From NCBI GenBank assembly GCA_964613045.1, contig CAZTFS010000019.1, positions 1 to 25,849 of the forward strand: DNA of 25,849 bases, read 5' to 3'. The notes under the pieces were generated by a model that saw nothing but the letters and a program-made list of their open reading frames with translations, was not told the origin of the DNA and ran no database searches. Within the stretch, counting starts at the first letter, position 1; each line of letters opens with the position of its first letter. Source of the stretch: UBA1081 sp964613045. GTDB taxonomy: Bacteria; Bacillota; Clostridia; Oscillospirales; Acutalibacteraceae. This document shows, piece by piece, positions 15,627 through 23,067 of the stretch. The position numbers and the translations under genes are program-made.

Positions 15627-15629
15627 TAA

Positions 15630-15667
15630 AAAACAACAGACGGAATTTTACGTCCGTCTGTTGTTTT
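15630..15667. terminator. Perfect 15-bp inverted repeat, terminator-like
   Basis: AAAACAACAGACGGA and TCCGTCTGTTGTTTT flank an 8-base loop. T-rich ends on both strands make it terminator-like in either direction, but no gene on the minus strand needs it. It is the last of four stacked palindromes after comM. Confidence 0.6.
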
Positions 15668-15724
15668 CTCAAGGATTGTTTTATATGATAAGAGGATGAT
15701 CTGATTGAAAACTATATATTGTGT

Positions 15725-15752
15725 TTGATTAATTCCACATGCACATTATAAA
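15725..15752 (+). promoter_or_regulatory. Probable promoter of the M23-M50 gene pair
   Basis: TTGATT, a 16-base spacer and TATAAA, about 90 bases before the M23 gene. The remaining sequence up to 15843 is AT-rich and shows nothing else I can identify except the AGAGGTG ribosome binding site. Confidence 0.5.
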
Positions 15753-15843
15753 GCAGTTTGTAATCTTTGTCAATAGTTAATTTCAAAAAAAGTATAAAAA
15801 TACATCTTTTATCATATACATTATCAAAAAGAGGTGTATAACT

Positions 15844-16623
15844 ATGATAAAGACGGACAAGGAAAAGACAAAAAAAGATTATTTTACCAATGTGATGATA
15901 GTTCAGTCGATAGTTTGTGCTGTTATTATCGCATTGCTTTTTATTTCTGCAAGATCGTCAGGGAAATTTGCCGAAGCTTTAAAAATTGAGTACGCAAAGC
16001 TGATGACAGGTGATTTTTCCGCTCGGGATGCCGCTGAGGCATTCAGAAGTATAAGAGAATATTCAGCAGTGTTTTCGGAAGATGGGGAACAGGTGATGCG
16101 GGAGGCTCCGGAAGAGACCGGACAGGAAGAATCCGAAACTGTAAAAGCAGGCGGCGGTGCTGACATTGAATTTACTTCTCTTGATACTCTTGAGGGGATT
16201 TGCTTTGATTCTTACACCGTTGATTTTCCTTTTTCCGTTCCTTTGAAAAATTATGAGATAACATCTCTTTTCGGCTACCGTATAAGTCCGATTTCGGGTA
16301 ATGCGGGCATACATACAGGTATAGACATGGCGGCAGATTACGGCACTTCCGTATATGCGGCGGCAGACGGCACGGTTGCAGATGCTTCTTATGACAACAG
16401 CTACGGCTATTATGTAAAGATAGCTCATGAGGATAATTTTGTTACGATCTATGCCCATTGCTCAAAGCTGTGTGTAAAGACGGGTGATGAGATCAAGCGT
16501 GGAGATAAGATCGCACAGGTCGGGTCAACAGGGGATTCGACGGGAAACCATCTTCATTTTGAAATGAGAAAGGACAATATCAGGGTAGATCCGGGATATG
16601 TGCTGTTTTCCGATGAAGCATAA
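15844..16623 (+). CDS. Membrane-anchored M23 family metallopeptidase (SpoIVFA-like position)
   Basis: 259-residue cell-envelope protein: a basic N-terminus, one membrane segment at about 18-36, a Glu-rich linker (about 80-108), then an M23 (LytM) domain from about 135. The zinc and catalytic residues are all present: His157 and Asp161 in HTGIDMA, His205 in YAHCS, and His236/His238 in HLHF. It is therefore probably an active peptidoglycan endopeptidase, unlike the degenerate domain of B. subtilis SpoIVFA. It overlaps the following M50 protease gene, the same order as spoIVFA-spoIVFB, where the first protein holds the protease in check. AGAGGTG lies 7 bases before the ATG. A role in sporulation or envelope signalling is inferred from this arrangement only. 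Confidence 0.87.
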   Translation: MIKTDKEKTKKDYFTNVMIVQSIVCAVIIALLFISARSSGKFAEALKIEYAKLMTGDFSARDAAEAFRSIREYSAVFSEDGEQVMREAPEETGQEESETVKAGGGADIEFTSLDTLEGICFDSYTVDFPFSVPLKNYEITSLFGYRISPISGNAGIHTGIDMAADYGTSVYAAADGTVADASYDNSYGYYVKIAHEDNFVTIYAHCSKLCVKTGDEIKRGDKIAQVGSTGDSTGNHLHFEMRKDNIRVDPGYVLFSDEA

Positions 16624-17212
16624 AACAGGTAAGGTTCGTATTAATCCCCGATTTCCGTTTTTTGCATTGGCGGCATATTTTCTCTCGGGTGACATGTGGC
16701 TTAATTACCTTTGTGCAGTTCTGTTTGCTTCGCTGCATGAGCTGGGACATATTATACCGATGAAGTTTGCAGGCTGTAAAATCAAAGAGATATCTCTTGA
16801 CGTAATGGGGATAAGGATAGATAAAAAAACGGTGTCCATGTCCTATGAAAGTGAATGCATAACGGCTCTTTGCGGTCCGTTGGTAAACCTTACATTTGCA
16901 CTTTTTTTCGGTGCATTGAAAACACGGTATGATATTTTTGTTCTGCCTTTTAACATTAATACGGGGCTTTTTCTTATCAATATGCTGCCTGTCAGAATGC
17001 TTGACGGCGGCAGAGCAATAAATTGTATGCTGCTGAGATTTCTTGATGAGCAGAAAGCTGCTGAGATCGCTTCCGTGACCGAGATCGCCGTTGCAGTCAT
17101 GCTTATTGCGGTTCTGGTTGTCACACTTATATTTGATATAGTAAACACATCCTTTGTTTTTTTTGTGCTGAGTCTTGTGGGAATGATAGTATTCGGTATT
17201 CTGAAGTCTTGA
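16613..17212 (+). CDS. Site-2 protease family (M50) intramembrane metalloprotease, SpoIVFB-like
   Basis: Integral membrane zinc protease of 199 residues. HELGH (His42, Glu43, His46) is in the first part, and the third ligand is Asp131 in MLPVRMLDGGRA. Four or five hydrophobic segments are visible. B. subtilis SpoIVFB, which cleaves pro-sigma-K, is about 290 residues with a C-terminal CBS domain; this protein lacks that domain. The ATG at 16613 overlaps the upstream M23 gene by 11 bases and has no good ribosome binding site, suggesting coupling; ATG at 16598 is an alternative. The substrate is unknown. The next genes (radical SAM, DUF2344) accompany this pair in many Clostridia. Confidence 0.85.
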   Translation: MKHKTGKVRINPRFPFFALAAYFLSGDMWLNYLCAVLFASLHELGHIIPMKFAGCKIKEISLDVMGIRIDKKTVSMSYESECITALCGPLVNLTFALFFGALKTRYDIFVLPFNINTGLFLINMLPVRMLDGGRAINCMLLRFLDEQKAAEIASVTEIAVAVMLIAVLVVTLIFDIVNTSFVFFVLSLVGMIVFGILKS

Positions 17213-17237
17213 TTTTTTCTGATGTAGATAGTATAAT
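17209..17237 (+). promoter_or_regulatory. Sigma-A promoter of the radical SAM gene
   Basis: TTGATT overlaps the stop codon of the M50 gene, followed by a 17-base spacer and a perfect TATAAT. The predicted start near 17244 excludes the TTG at 17241 as a start codon for the next gene. Confidence 0.7.
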
Positions 17238-17267
17238 AAGTTGATAAAATTATTGGGATGTGTTCCG

Positions 17268-19109
17268 ATGAAAAGAGAAGTTGAAAAAATACTCGGTCTT
17301 GTTCAGAAGCCTGCCAGATATACAGGCGGTGAGCTGAACGAGGTAATAAAAGATAAGGACAGTGTTGATCTCAGATATGCCTTTTGTTTCCCCGATACTT
17401 ATGAGATAGGTATGTCAAATTTAGGCATGAAGATACTTTATTCTGTTATCAATGCAAGGGGCGATGCTTGGTGCGAGCGTGTTTTTGCTCCCGACGTTGA
17501 TATGGAAGAGCTTATGAGGGAGCGTAATATTCCTCTGTTTGCACTTGAAAGCGGCGATTATATCAAGGATTTCGATGCCATCGGTTTTTCTCTTTCTTAT
17601 GAGTTGAGTTATACGAATATGCTTAACATGATTGACCTTGCGGGGCTTCCCGTTCTTGCCAGGGACAGAACTGAGCTTACACCGATCATCATGGCAGGCG
17701 GTGCTTGTGCCTGCAATCCCGAACCTCTGGCTGATTTCGTTGATTTCTTCCAGCTCGGTGACGGTGAGGAAATGATGAACGATGTTCTTGACGTTCTGAA
17801 GGAGTGCAAGAAGAACGGTGAGAGCAAGCAGGAATATCTTAAGAAGATATCACAGATACAGGGTATATATGTGCCGTCGCTTTATGATGTTTCTTATAAT
17901 GAAGACGGAACAGTCAGAGCTGTTACACCGGAGGGTGATGCACCTGCAAAGGTGACAAAACGAATTGTCAGCGACATGGATAATGTATTCTATCCCGATA
18001 ATTTCGTCGTACCTTTTATTGATATCGTTCACGACAGAACGGTTACCGAGATATTCAGAGGCTGTACAAGAGGCTGTCGTTTCTGTCAGGCATGCTTCCT
18101 TAACAGACCTGTCAGAGAAAAATCTCCCGAAGTTATCAATGAGGACTGCAAAAAGATATGCTCCGCAACGGGCTATGATGAAATTTCCCTTTGCTCACTT
18201 TCCAGCAGTGACTATTCTAAGCTGCCCGAACTGCTTACCGAATTGCTCAGCTGGGCGACAGATGACAAGATAAATATCGCATTGCCGTCGCTTCGTGCGG
18301 ATAATTTTCCCGAGGAGCTGATAAAAAAGCTTAATGAAGTACGTCGCAGCGGGCTTACATTTGCACCTGAAGCAGGTACTCAGCGTCTTCGTGACGTTAT
18401 CAATAAGAATGTCACCGAAGATGAAGTTCTGGAAACCTCCCGAAAGGCATTTTCCGGCGGCTGGTGTGCCGTAAAGCTCTATTTTATGCTGGGGCTTCCC
18501 ACAGAAACAACGGAAGATGTTGAGGGAATAGCTGATCTTGCTCAGAAAGTCGTTGATACATTCTACCGCAATCCGGACAAGCCTTACGGTAAGGGTGTCA
18601 ATGTCAGCGTAAGTGCATCTTCCTTTGTTCCGAAGCCCTTTACACCTTTCCAGTGGGAAGCTCAGGACACTCCCGAAATGCTCAAGGCAAAGCAGGAGCA
18701 TCTGACGGAATCGGTTAAAACAAAGAAGATCACTCTTAAATTTCATAAGATACCCATCAGTTTTCTTGAGGGCGTTTTTGCCCGTGGTGACAGAAGGCTG
18801 GGCGAGGTCATTTATAAGGCATGGCAGAAGGGCTGTAAGTTTGACAGCTGGGACGATCATTTCAAGTTCGATACATGGATGGAAACTTTTGAGGAGTGCG
18901 GTATTGATCCGGGCTTCTATGCTTCAAGAAAGCGTGAATTTTCGGAGGTTCTGCCCTGGGATCATCTTGATTACGGTATCCGCAGAGAATATCTCGAAAA
19001 TGAAAACAGAAAAGCCCATGAAGCTGTGACAACTCCTCAGTGCCGTGAAAAATGTTCGGCATGCGGAGCAGCAAAGATAAACGGAGGTAAGTGCGATGCG
19101 ATGTGTTAG
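17268..19109 (+). CDS. TIGR03960 family B12-binding-like radical SAM protein
   Basis: 613-residue radical SAM enzyme. An N-terminal cobalamin-binding-like region (about 30-180) is followed by the [4Fe-4S] motif CTRGCRFC (Cys266, Cys270, Cys273) and a C-terminal tail rich in cysteine (CREKCSACG, then two more Cys at the end). The family is widespread in Clostridia and its reaction is not established as far as I know; it nearly always sits next to, or is fused with, the DUF2344 protein encoded next, and lies upstream of rng-rplU in many genomes. I chose ATG 17268 because MKREVEKILGLVQKPARYTG matches family N-termini and the promoter lies just before it. The next gene overlaps by 14 bases. Confidence 0.9.
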   Translation: MKREVEKILGLVQKPARYTGGELNEVIKDKDSVDLRYAFCFPDTYEIGMSNLGMKILYSVINARGDAWCERVFAPDVDMEELMRERNIPLFALESGDYIKDFDAIGFSLSYELSYTNMLNMIDLAGLPVLARDRTELTPIIMAGGACACNPEPLADFVDFFQLGDGEEMMNDVLDVLKECKKNGESKQEYLKKISQIQGIYVPSLYDVSYNEDGTVRAVTPEGDAPAKVTKRIVSDMDNVFYPDNFVVPFIDIVHDRTVTEIFRGCTRGCRFCQACFLNRPVREKSPEVINEDCKKICSATGYDEISLCSLSSSDYSKLPELLTELLSWATDDKINIALPSLRADNFPEELIKKLNEVRRSGLTFAPEAGTQRLRDVINKNVTEDEVLETSRKAFSGGWCAVKLYFMLGLPTETTEDVEGIADLAQKVVDTFYRNPDKPYGKGVNVSVSASSFVPKPFTPFQWEAQDTPEMLKAKQEHLTESVKTKKITLKFHKIPISFLEGVFARGDRRLGEVIYKAWQKGCKFDSWDDHFKFDTWMETFEECGIDPGFYASRKREFSEVLPWDHLDYGIRREYLENENRKAHEAVTTPQCREKCSACGAAKINGGKCDAMC

Positions 19110-19755
19110 AATATGGTTCAGCAAAACAGGCAGAGTCAAATATGTTTCACATCTTGACATTATGCGTTGTATGACGAGAGCTGTAAGACGTGCCGAAATA
19201 CCTCTGTGGTACACCGAGGGCTTCAATCCACATCCTTATCTGAATTTTCTTCAGCCTCTGCCGCTGGGTGTTGAAGGCATGAATGAGCCTCTTGATATCC
19301 GTATTGAGGGGGACATTTCAGATCAGGAGATCACGGACAGGCTTAATGCTGTTCTCCCTGTGGGGATTACGGTTGCAAGGGTGACCGAGCCTTACATGAA
19401 GCCTGCCGATATCGCTTTTGCGGAGTATGAGATATACTTTGAAAAGGAAAGCTGTACGACTGAGCTTCTTGAAAAAGCGATGCAGTCGGGAGCTCTTATC
19501 TGCGAAAAAATGGGTAAGGTCAACGGAAGAAAGAAGATAAAACAGGTAGATGTGTCGGGAAATATAAAAAGCTATTCAATTCGGGACAGGGGAGACTGCC
19601 TGATGATGAATGTTGTATTTCCCTGCGGTAACACGAAAAATGTCAATCCCATGAATCTTATGTCGGCAGTAAATGCATATCTTTCAGCGGATATTGTGCC
19701 GCTTAATACAATAAGGCTTTCTCTTAAAGACGGAAATCTTATGAATTTTGAATAA
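19096..19755 (+). CDS. TIGR03936 family radical SAM-associated protein (DUF2344)
   Basis: 219-residue protein beginning MRCVRIWFSKTGRVKYVSHL, which is typical of DUF2344, with FNPHPYLNFLQPLPLGVEG shortly after. It is the partner of the preceding radical SAM protein; in some bacteria the two are one polypeptide, which suggests a complex. The ATG overlaps the upstream gene by 14 bases and has GGAGG eight bases before it, so the two are one operon. No function is established that I can name; modification of tRNA or a ribosomal component has been a reasonable guess because of its usual neighbours. Confidence 0.88.
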   Translation: MRCVRIWFSKTGRVKYVSHLDIMRCMTRAVRRAEIPLWYTEGFNPHPYLNFLQPLPLGVEGMNEPLDIRIEGDISDQEITDRLNAVLPVGITVARVTEPYMKPADIAFAEYEIYFEKESCTTELLEKAMQSGALICEKMGKVNGRKKIKQVDVSGNIKSYSIRDRGDCLMMNVVFPCGNTKNVNPMNLMSAVNAYLSADIVPLNTIRLSLKDGNLMNFE

Positions 19756-19770
19756 AAATAAAAAAAGGTA

Positions 19771-19799
19771 TTGCAAAATTATTTTTGTTGTGATACTAT
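19771..19799 (+). promoter_or_regulatory. Sigma-A promoter of rplS
   Basis: TTGCAA at 19771-19776, a 17-base spacer and TACTAT at 19794-19799. It leaves a leader of about 125 bases before the rplS start. Confidence 0.65.
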
Positions 19800-19804
19800 A
19801 TATA

Positions 19805-19909
19805 AGCGTTCGTTTGCGTTTGGGGCTGTTGTGCCCCGGCGGCGATTAATGCACGCAGCGTACATTAGAGCGGTCGGTCCTCTGTCATAGTAAATGAGTA
19901 AGAACGGCT
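19805..19909 (+). promoter_or_regulatory. Structured rplS leader, candidate L19 autoregulatory element
   Basis: The leader can fold as a junction. A closing stem AGC-GTTC (19805-19811) pairs with GAAC-G-GCT (19902-19909, one bulged G) and encloses three hairpins: GGGGC/GCCCC (19822-19837), TAATG..ACG/CGT..CATTA (19847-19867) and AGAG/CTCT (19867-19883). L19 leader RNAs that bind L19 are known in Firmicutes; I cannot confirm by eye that this one matches that family's consensus. Confidence 0.5.
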
Positions 19910-19930
19910 GAAAATTTATGGAGGTTAATT

Positions 19931-20275
19931 ATGGACGCATTAAAACTTATTGCTCAGGACAGCATCAAAGCTGAAGCTCCTCAGTTCAAGGTCGGTGACA
20001 CCGTTAAGGTTCACGTTAAGATCCGTGAGGGCGAAAAAGAACGTATCCAGATGTTCGAGGGAACAGTCATTGCCCGTAAAGGCAGCGGCGTAGCTGAAAC
20101 ATTCACGGTAAGACGTGTTTCTTACGGTGTAGGCGTTGAAAGAGTTTTCCCCGTTCATTCACCCAATGTTGCTAAGGTTGACGTTATCAGATCCGGTAAG
20201 GTTCGCAGAGCTAAGCTTTACTATCTTCGTGGAAGAGTCGGTAAGGCTGCTAAGGTCAAAGAGCAACTCAGATAA
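19931..20275 (+). CDS. rplS: 50S ribosomal protein L19
   Basis: 114 residues, full length for L19, a protein at the interface of the 30S and 50S subunits. FKVGDTVKVHVKIREGEKER and VARKGSG-like IARKGSGVAETFTVRR, then GVGVERVFPVHSP, are hallmark segments. GGAGG lies six bases before the ATG. A terminator follows at 20290, so rplS can be made alone or with the signal peptidase genes by read-through. Immediate upstream neighbours usual for rplS (rimM, trmD) are missing. Confidence 0.97.
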   Translation: MDALKLIAQDSIKAEAPQFKVGDTVKVHVKIREGEKERIQMFEGTVIARKGSGVAETFTVRRVSYGVGVERVFPVHSPNVAKVDVIRSGKVRRAKLYYLRGRVGKAAKVKEQLR

Positions 20276-20289
20276 GTTTTTTAGTGAGC

Positions 20290-20316
20290 AAAAGGGGCAG
20301 TTATGTCCCTTTTTTG
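20290..20316 (+). terminator. Intrinsic terminator after rplS, probably partial
   Basis: GCAAAAGGG pairs with CCCTTTTTTGC around a short loop, ending in a run of six T. It sits between rplS and the first signal peptidase gene, where it would reduce downstream expression relative to L19. Confidence 0.7.
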
Positions 20317-20356
20317 CGTTGAATCAAGAATTTTTTTATATCGGTCGGTGTTTTTT

Positions 20357-20956
20357 ATGCGTGATAAGAAGAACGGTTATATTTATTACAATTATCATAA
20401 AAAGACCGAAAAGGAAGAGATCAGAGATATTGCATGGCGATCCGTGTTTCGTTGGCTGACTGCCATTATTGGCGTGTTGTTTGTCTTTTTTCTTACATGG
20501 ATTCTCTTTTTTCAGGTGATAGAGGTTGACGGTACATCCATGATGCCAACTCTTAACGACGGCGACCGCATTGTTGTGTCCACATTCGGATACGAACCGA
20601 AGACAGGTGACATCGTGGTTATCGGTGCAATTGATGAGGATGATGTGTGTCTTGTCAAGCGTGTTATCGCAACCGAGAATCAGGTCGTTACAATGGATTA
20701 CACCGACGGGAGCGTAATTGTTGACGGCGTAGTTCTTAATGAGCCTTATATTTCGGAAATCATTACCGAACGCCGTGAGGATGAGATCAAGTATCCGTAC
20801 ACCGTGCCCGAGGGCTGTGTTTTTGTTATGGGTGACAACCGTAATGTGTCAAAGGACAGCCGAAGCGTGGACATTCAGAGTATAGATGAAGATCTTGTTG
20901 TGGGAAAAGCGGTTATCCGTCTTGCATTTTCGTCCGATGCGATCATTTATGATTGA
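20357..20956 (+). CDS. lepB: Signal peptidase I, first of three tandem paralogues
   Basis: 199-residue type I signal peptidase (S26), anchored by one membrane segment (about 33-52) with the active site outside the cytoplasm. The nucleophile is Ser61 in GTSMMPTLNDGD, the general base is Lys101 in LVKRVIATE, and MGDNRNVSKDSRS is the C-terminal conserved box. The charged N-terminus of about 30 residues is longer than in the other two copies. I chose ATG 20357 because an upstream in-frame start at 20303 lies inside the rplS terminator; GGTG is six bases before it. A position after rplS and before rbgA is standard for Firmicute lepB; the extra copies are not. Confidence 0.92.
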   Translation: MRDKKNGYIYYNYHKKTEKEEIRDIAWRSVFRWLTAIIGVLFVFFLTWILFFQVIEVDGTSMMPTLNDGDRIVVSTFGYEPKTGDIVVIGAIDEDDVCLVKRVIATENQVVTMDYTDGSVIVDGVVLNEPYISEIITERREDEIKYPYTVPEGCVFVMGDNRNVSKDSRSVDIQSIDEDLVVGKAVIRLAFSSDAIIYD

Positions 20957-20967
20957 AGGTGAACATA

Positions 20968-21519
20968 TTGAAGAAGAAAATAGCTGAATCGGCATTTGAG
21001 ATTATGTCAATGTTAACATGGGCTGCTGCCGTTGTTGCTGTGGTTTTTACATTCATGTTCAGAATTACCACCGTAAGCGGTCATTCTATGGATTATACCC
21101 TTGCTCACGGTGACAGACTTCTTGTTACTGCTTATACCTCTGAATATGAGTATAAGGATATCGTTATCGTTGTTGAACCCAATGAAGATCTTTATGAGCC
21201 TCTTGTCAAGCGTGTTATTGCAACGGAGGGTCAGTGGGTAAGTATTGATTATGATGAGGGTGTCGTGTATGTGGGTGACACAAAGGATACTTTACAGCCC
21301 CTTGACGAGCCTTACACTGCTACTGCTACAGATGAAAGACCATATGAAGATTTGAATGACTATCCGATTCAGGTTCCCGAGGGTCACTACTTCTGCATGG
21401 GTGACAACAGAAACTATTCCACGGACAGCCGTTCCTACAGAGTCGGTTTTGTTGATGAAAACTATATTCTCGGCAAAGCGGTTATACGTTTGTATCCTTT
21501 CGGAAGCATTTATGATTAA
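20968..21519 (+). CDS. Signal peptidase I, second tandem paralogue
   Basis: 183-residue type I signal peptidase with one N-terminal membrane segment (about 12-31), Ser40 in GHSMDYTLAHGD and Lys81 in EPLVKRVIATEG. The usual proline after the catalytic SM dipeptide (SMxPTL) is Tyr here (SMDYTL); related clostridial enzymes also vary at this point, so activity is still likely. MGDNRNYSTDSRS is intact. I chose TTG 20968, because AAGGTGAA lies just before it and MKKKIAESAFEIMSML lines up with the start of the third copy; TTG 20953 and GTG 20959 are alternatives. It is closer to the third copy (EPLVKRVIATEGQW, YPIQVPE) than to the first. Confidence 0.88.
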   Translation: MKKKIAESAFEIMSMLTWAAAVVAVVFTFMFRITTVSGHSMDYTLAHGDRLLVTAYTSEYEYKDIVIVVEPNEDLYEPLVKRVIATEGQWVSIDYDEGVVYVGDTKDTLQPLDEPYTATATDERPYEDLNDYPIQVPEGHYFCMGDNRNYSTDSRSYRVGFVDENYILGKAVIRLYPFGSIYD

Positions 21520-21531
21520 CGGTGAATAACA

Positions 21532-22113
21532 ATGAAAAAGTTTTATAATAAACTGGCAACAAACATATTTGAGATCGCATCTGTTGTTGTGTCTTCCGTT
21601 ATGGTTATTGCTCTGATTTTTACTTTTGTTTTCAGACTTGTGGGTGTTGACGGCTTGTCAATGGTTCCCACACTGAATGATAAGGACTGGCTTGTTACTT
21701 CTGCGGCAATAAGCAGCTATGAATACAAGGATATTGTCATAGTTGTTCAGCCCGGTGTACTCAATGAGCCTCTTGTTAAGCGTGTTATTGCAACGGAGGG
21801 TCAGTGGATAGAGGTCAATTATGAAACAGGCGAGGTTCTTGTGGGCGACACAAAGGATTCAATGGTCGCTCTTACCGAGGACTATATTTCTGAGCCTGCA
21901 ACCGCTCATCATTATGACGATCTCAATGAGTATCCCATACAGGTTCCCGAAAACTGCCTGTTTGTAATGGGTGATAACAGAAATAATTCAACGGACAGCC
22001 GATCCTATCTTGTGGGATTTGTTGATGAAAGCTATGTCCTCGGCAAAGCTGTCTGCAGGATTTTTTCAGGTGAAAGCGGTTTTGATTTTCGCTCTATGAA
22101 CATATATGCTTAG
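21532..22113 (+). CDS. Signal peptidase I, third tandem paralogue
   Basis: 193-residue type I signal peptidase: membrane segment at about 15-35, nucleophile Ser43 in GLSMVPTLNDKD, base Lys83 in EPLVKRVIATEG, and MGDNRNNSTDSRS. It starts 12 bases after the second copy, with GGTGA before the ATG. The short C-terminal extension after the last conserved box (SGESGFDFRSMN) is not shared with the other copies, which end in IIYD or SIYD. The three copies have diverged well beyond a recent duplication, so they probably differ in substrate preference or in expression. Confidence 0.9.
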   Translation: MKKFYNKLATNIFEIASVVVSSVMVIALIFTFVFRLVGVDGLSMVPTLNDKDWLVTSAAISSYEYKDIVIVVQPGVLNEPLVKRVIATEGQWIEVNYETGEVLVGDTKDSMVALTEDYISEPATAHHYDDLNEYPIQVPENCLFVMGDNRNNSTDSRSYLVGFVDESYVLGKAVCRIFSGESGFDFRSMNIYA

Positions 22114-22140
22114 AGGGCTGTTATCTTGCAGTCCTCTGTT
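22112..22140 (+). terminator. Hairpin after the signal peptidase genes, weak terminator
   Basis: AGAGGGCTG and CAGTCCTCT pair over nine positions (one G-T) around an 8-base loop. The short tail GTTTT makes termination probably incomplete. It begins inside the stop codon of the third signal peptidase gene. Confidence 0.5.
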
Positions 22141-22142
22141 TT

Positions 22143-22173
22143 GCTTTATCGGAAAGCCCCTTTTCCGTAAAGC
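22143..22173. repeat. Dispersed hairpin repeat GCTTTA(T)CGGAAA, copy 2
   Basis: GCTTTATCGGAAA and TTTTCCGTAAAGC are near-perfect inverted arms around GCCCC, with one unpaired T. It is closely similar to 15598-15626 outside the loop. It occupies the gap before rbgA. Confidence 0.6.
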
Positions 22174-22200
22174 ATAAATAGTAAAAGTGGTGATAAATAA

Positions 22201-23067
22201 ATGGCAGATGCAATAAAACAACAGGTTCAGTGGTTTCCCGGTCACATGGCAAAAACCCGAAGACTTATAAAGGAACAGCTTAAACAGGTCGATGCCGTAA
22301 CGATGCTTCTCGATGCGAGAATTCCCGAAAGCAGTAAGAATCCCGAGATAGATTCTCTGACAGAGGGGAAGCCGAAGATCATACTTTTCAATAAGGCTGA
22401 CCTTGCTGACCCCGTTGCCACAAAGCAGTGGGTGGAATATTACGAAAAACAGGGTGCGGCGGCACTTGAGGTTGACTGTCGAACAGGTAAAGGTCTTAAT
22501 AAGTTCAGACCTCTTGTCCGTGAAGTTCTCAAAGATACCATTAAACGTAACGAGGAAAAGGGAATGCCCGGCAAGACTCTTCGTATAATGGTCATAGGAA
22601 TACCGAATACGGGTAAATCATCATTTATCAATAAGATGGGTGCAGGCGGTAAGGCAAAGGTCGAGGACAGAGCAGGTGTGACGAGAAATAACCAGTGGTT
22701 CGTTATCGGCGGCGGCATTGAGATGCTTGATACACCCGGTGTTCTCTGGCCTAAGTTTGAAGATCCCGAAGTCGGTGATAAGCTGGCTTTTACAGGCGGT
22801 GTCAAGGATCAGATACTTGATATTGAAACGCTTGCCGTCCGTTTTCTGACCGTTATGCGTGACAATTATCCCGAAAAACTCAGAGAAAGATACAAAATAA
22901 CTGATTTTGAGGATGTTGAGCCTTATGAGATACTCGAAATGATAGGCAGAAAACGAGGAATGATGATTCGTGGCGGCGAAACAGATACAATGAGAGCATC
23001 CGTTGCCGTTCTTGATGAGTACCGTGGCGGAAAGCTCGGCAGATTAACTTTGGAGTGGGTAAAATGA
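22201..23067 (+). CDS. rbgA: Ribosome biogenesis GTPase RbgA (YlqF)
   Basis: 288-residue circularly permuted GTPase needed for late assembly of the 50S subunit in Firmicutes. The permuted motif order is visible: the G4 motif NKADLAD at 64-70 comes before G1 GIPNTGKS at 133-140, then G3 DTPG at 177-180. The N-terminal WFPGHMAKTRR is the family signature, and a C-terminal helical domain follows. GGTGAT precedes the ATG. Its place after rplS and lepB and before rnhB is conserved in Firmicutes. The stop overlaps the rnhB start (ATGA). Confidence 0.96.
   Translation: MADAIKQQVQWFPGHMAKTRRLIKEQLKQVDAVTMLLDARIPESSKNPEIDSLTEGKPKIILFNKADLADPVATKQWVEYYEKQGAAALEVDCRTGKGLNKFRPLVREVLKDTIKRNEEKGMPGKTLRIMVIGIPNTGKSSFINKMGAGGKAKVEDRAGVTRNNQWFVIGGGIEMLDTPGVLWPKFEDPEVGDKLAFTGGVKDQILDIETLAVRFLTVMRDNYPEKLRERYKITDFEDVEPYEILEMIGRKRGMMIRGGETDTMRASVAVLDEYRGGKLGRLTLEWVK

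Noticed and set aside
19756..19930. tRNA-like cloverleaf before rplS
   Set aside because: The stem lengths and loops do not fit a tRNA and no CCA or T-loop motif is present; the position fits a ribosomal-protein leader.
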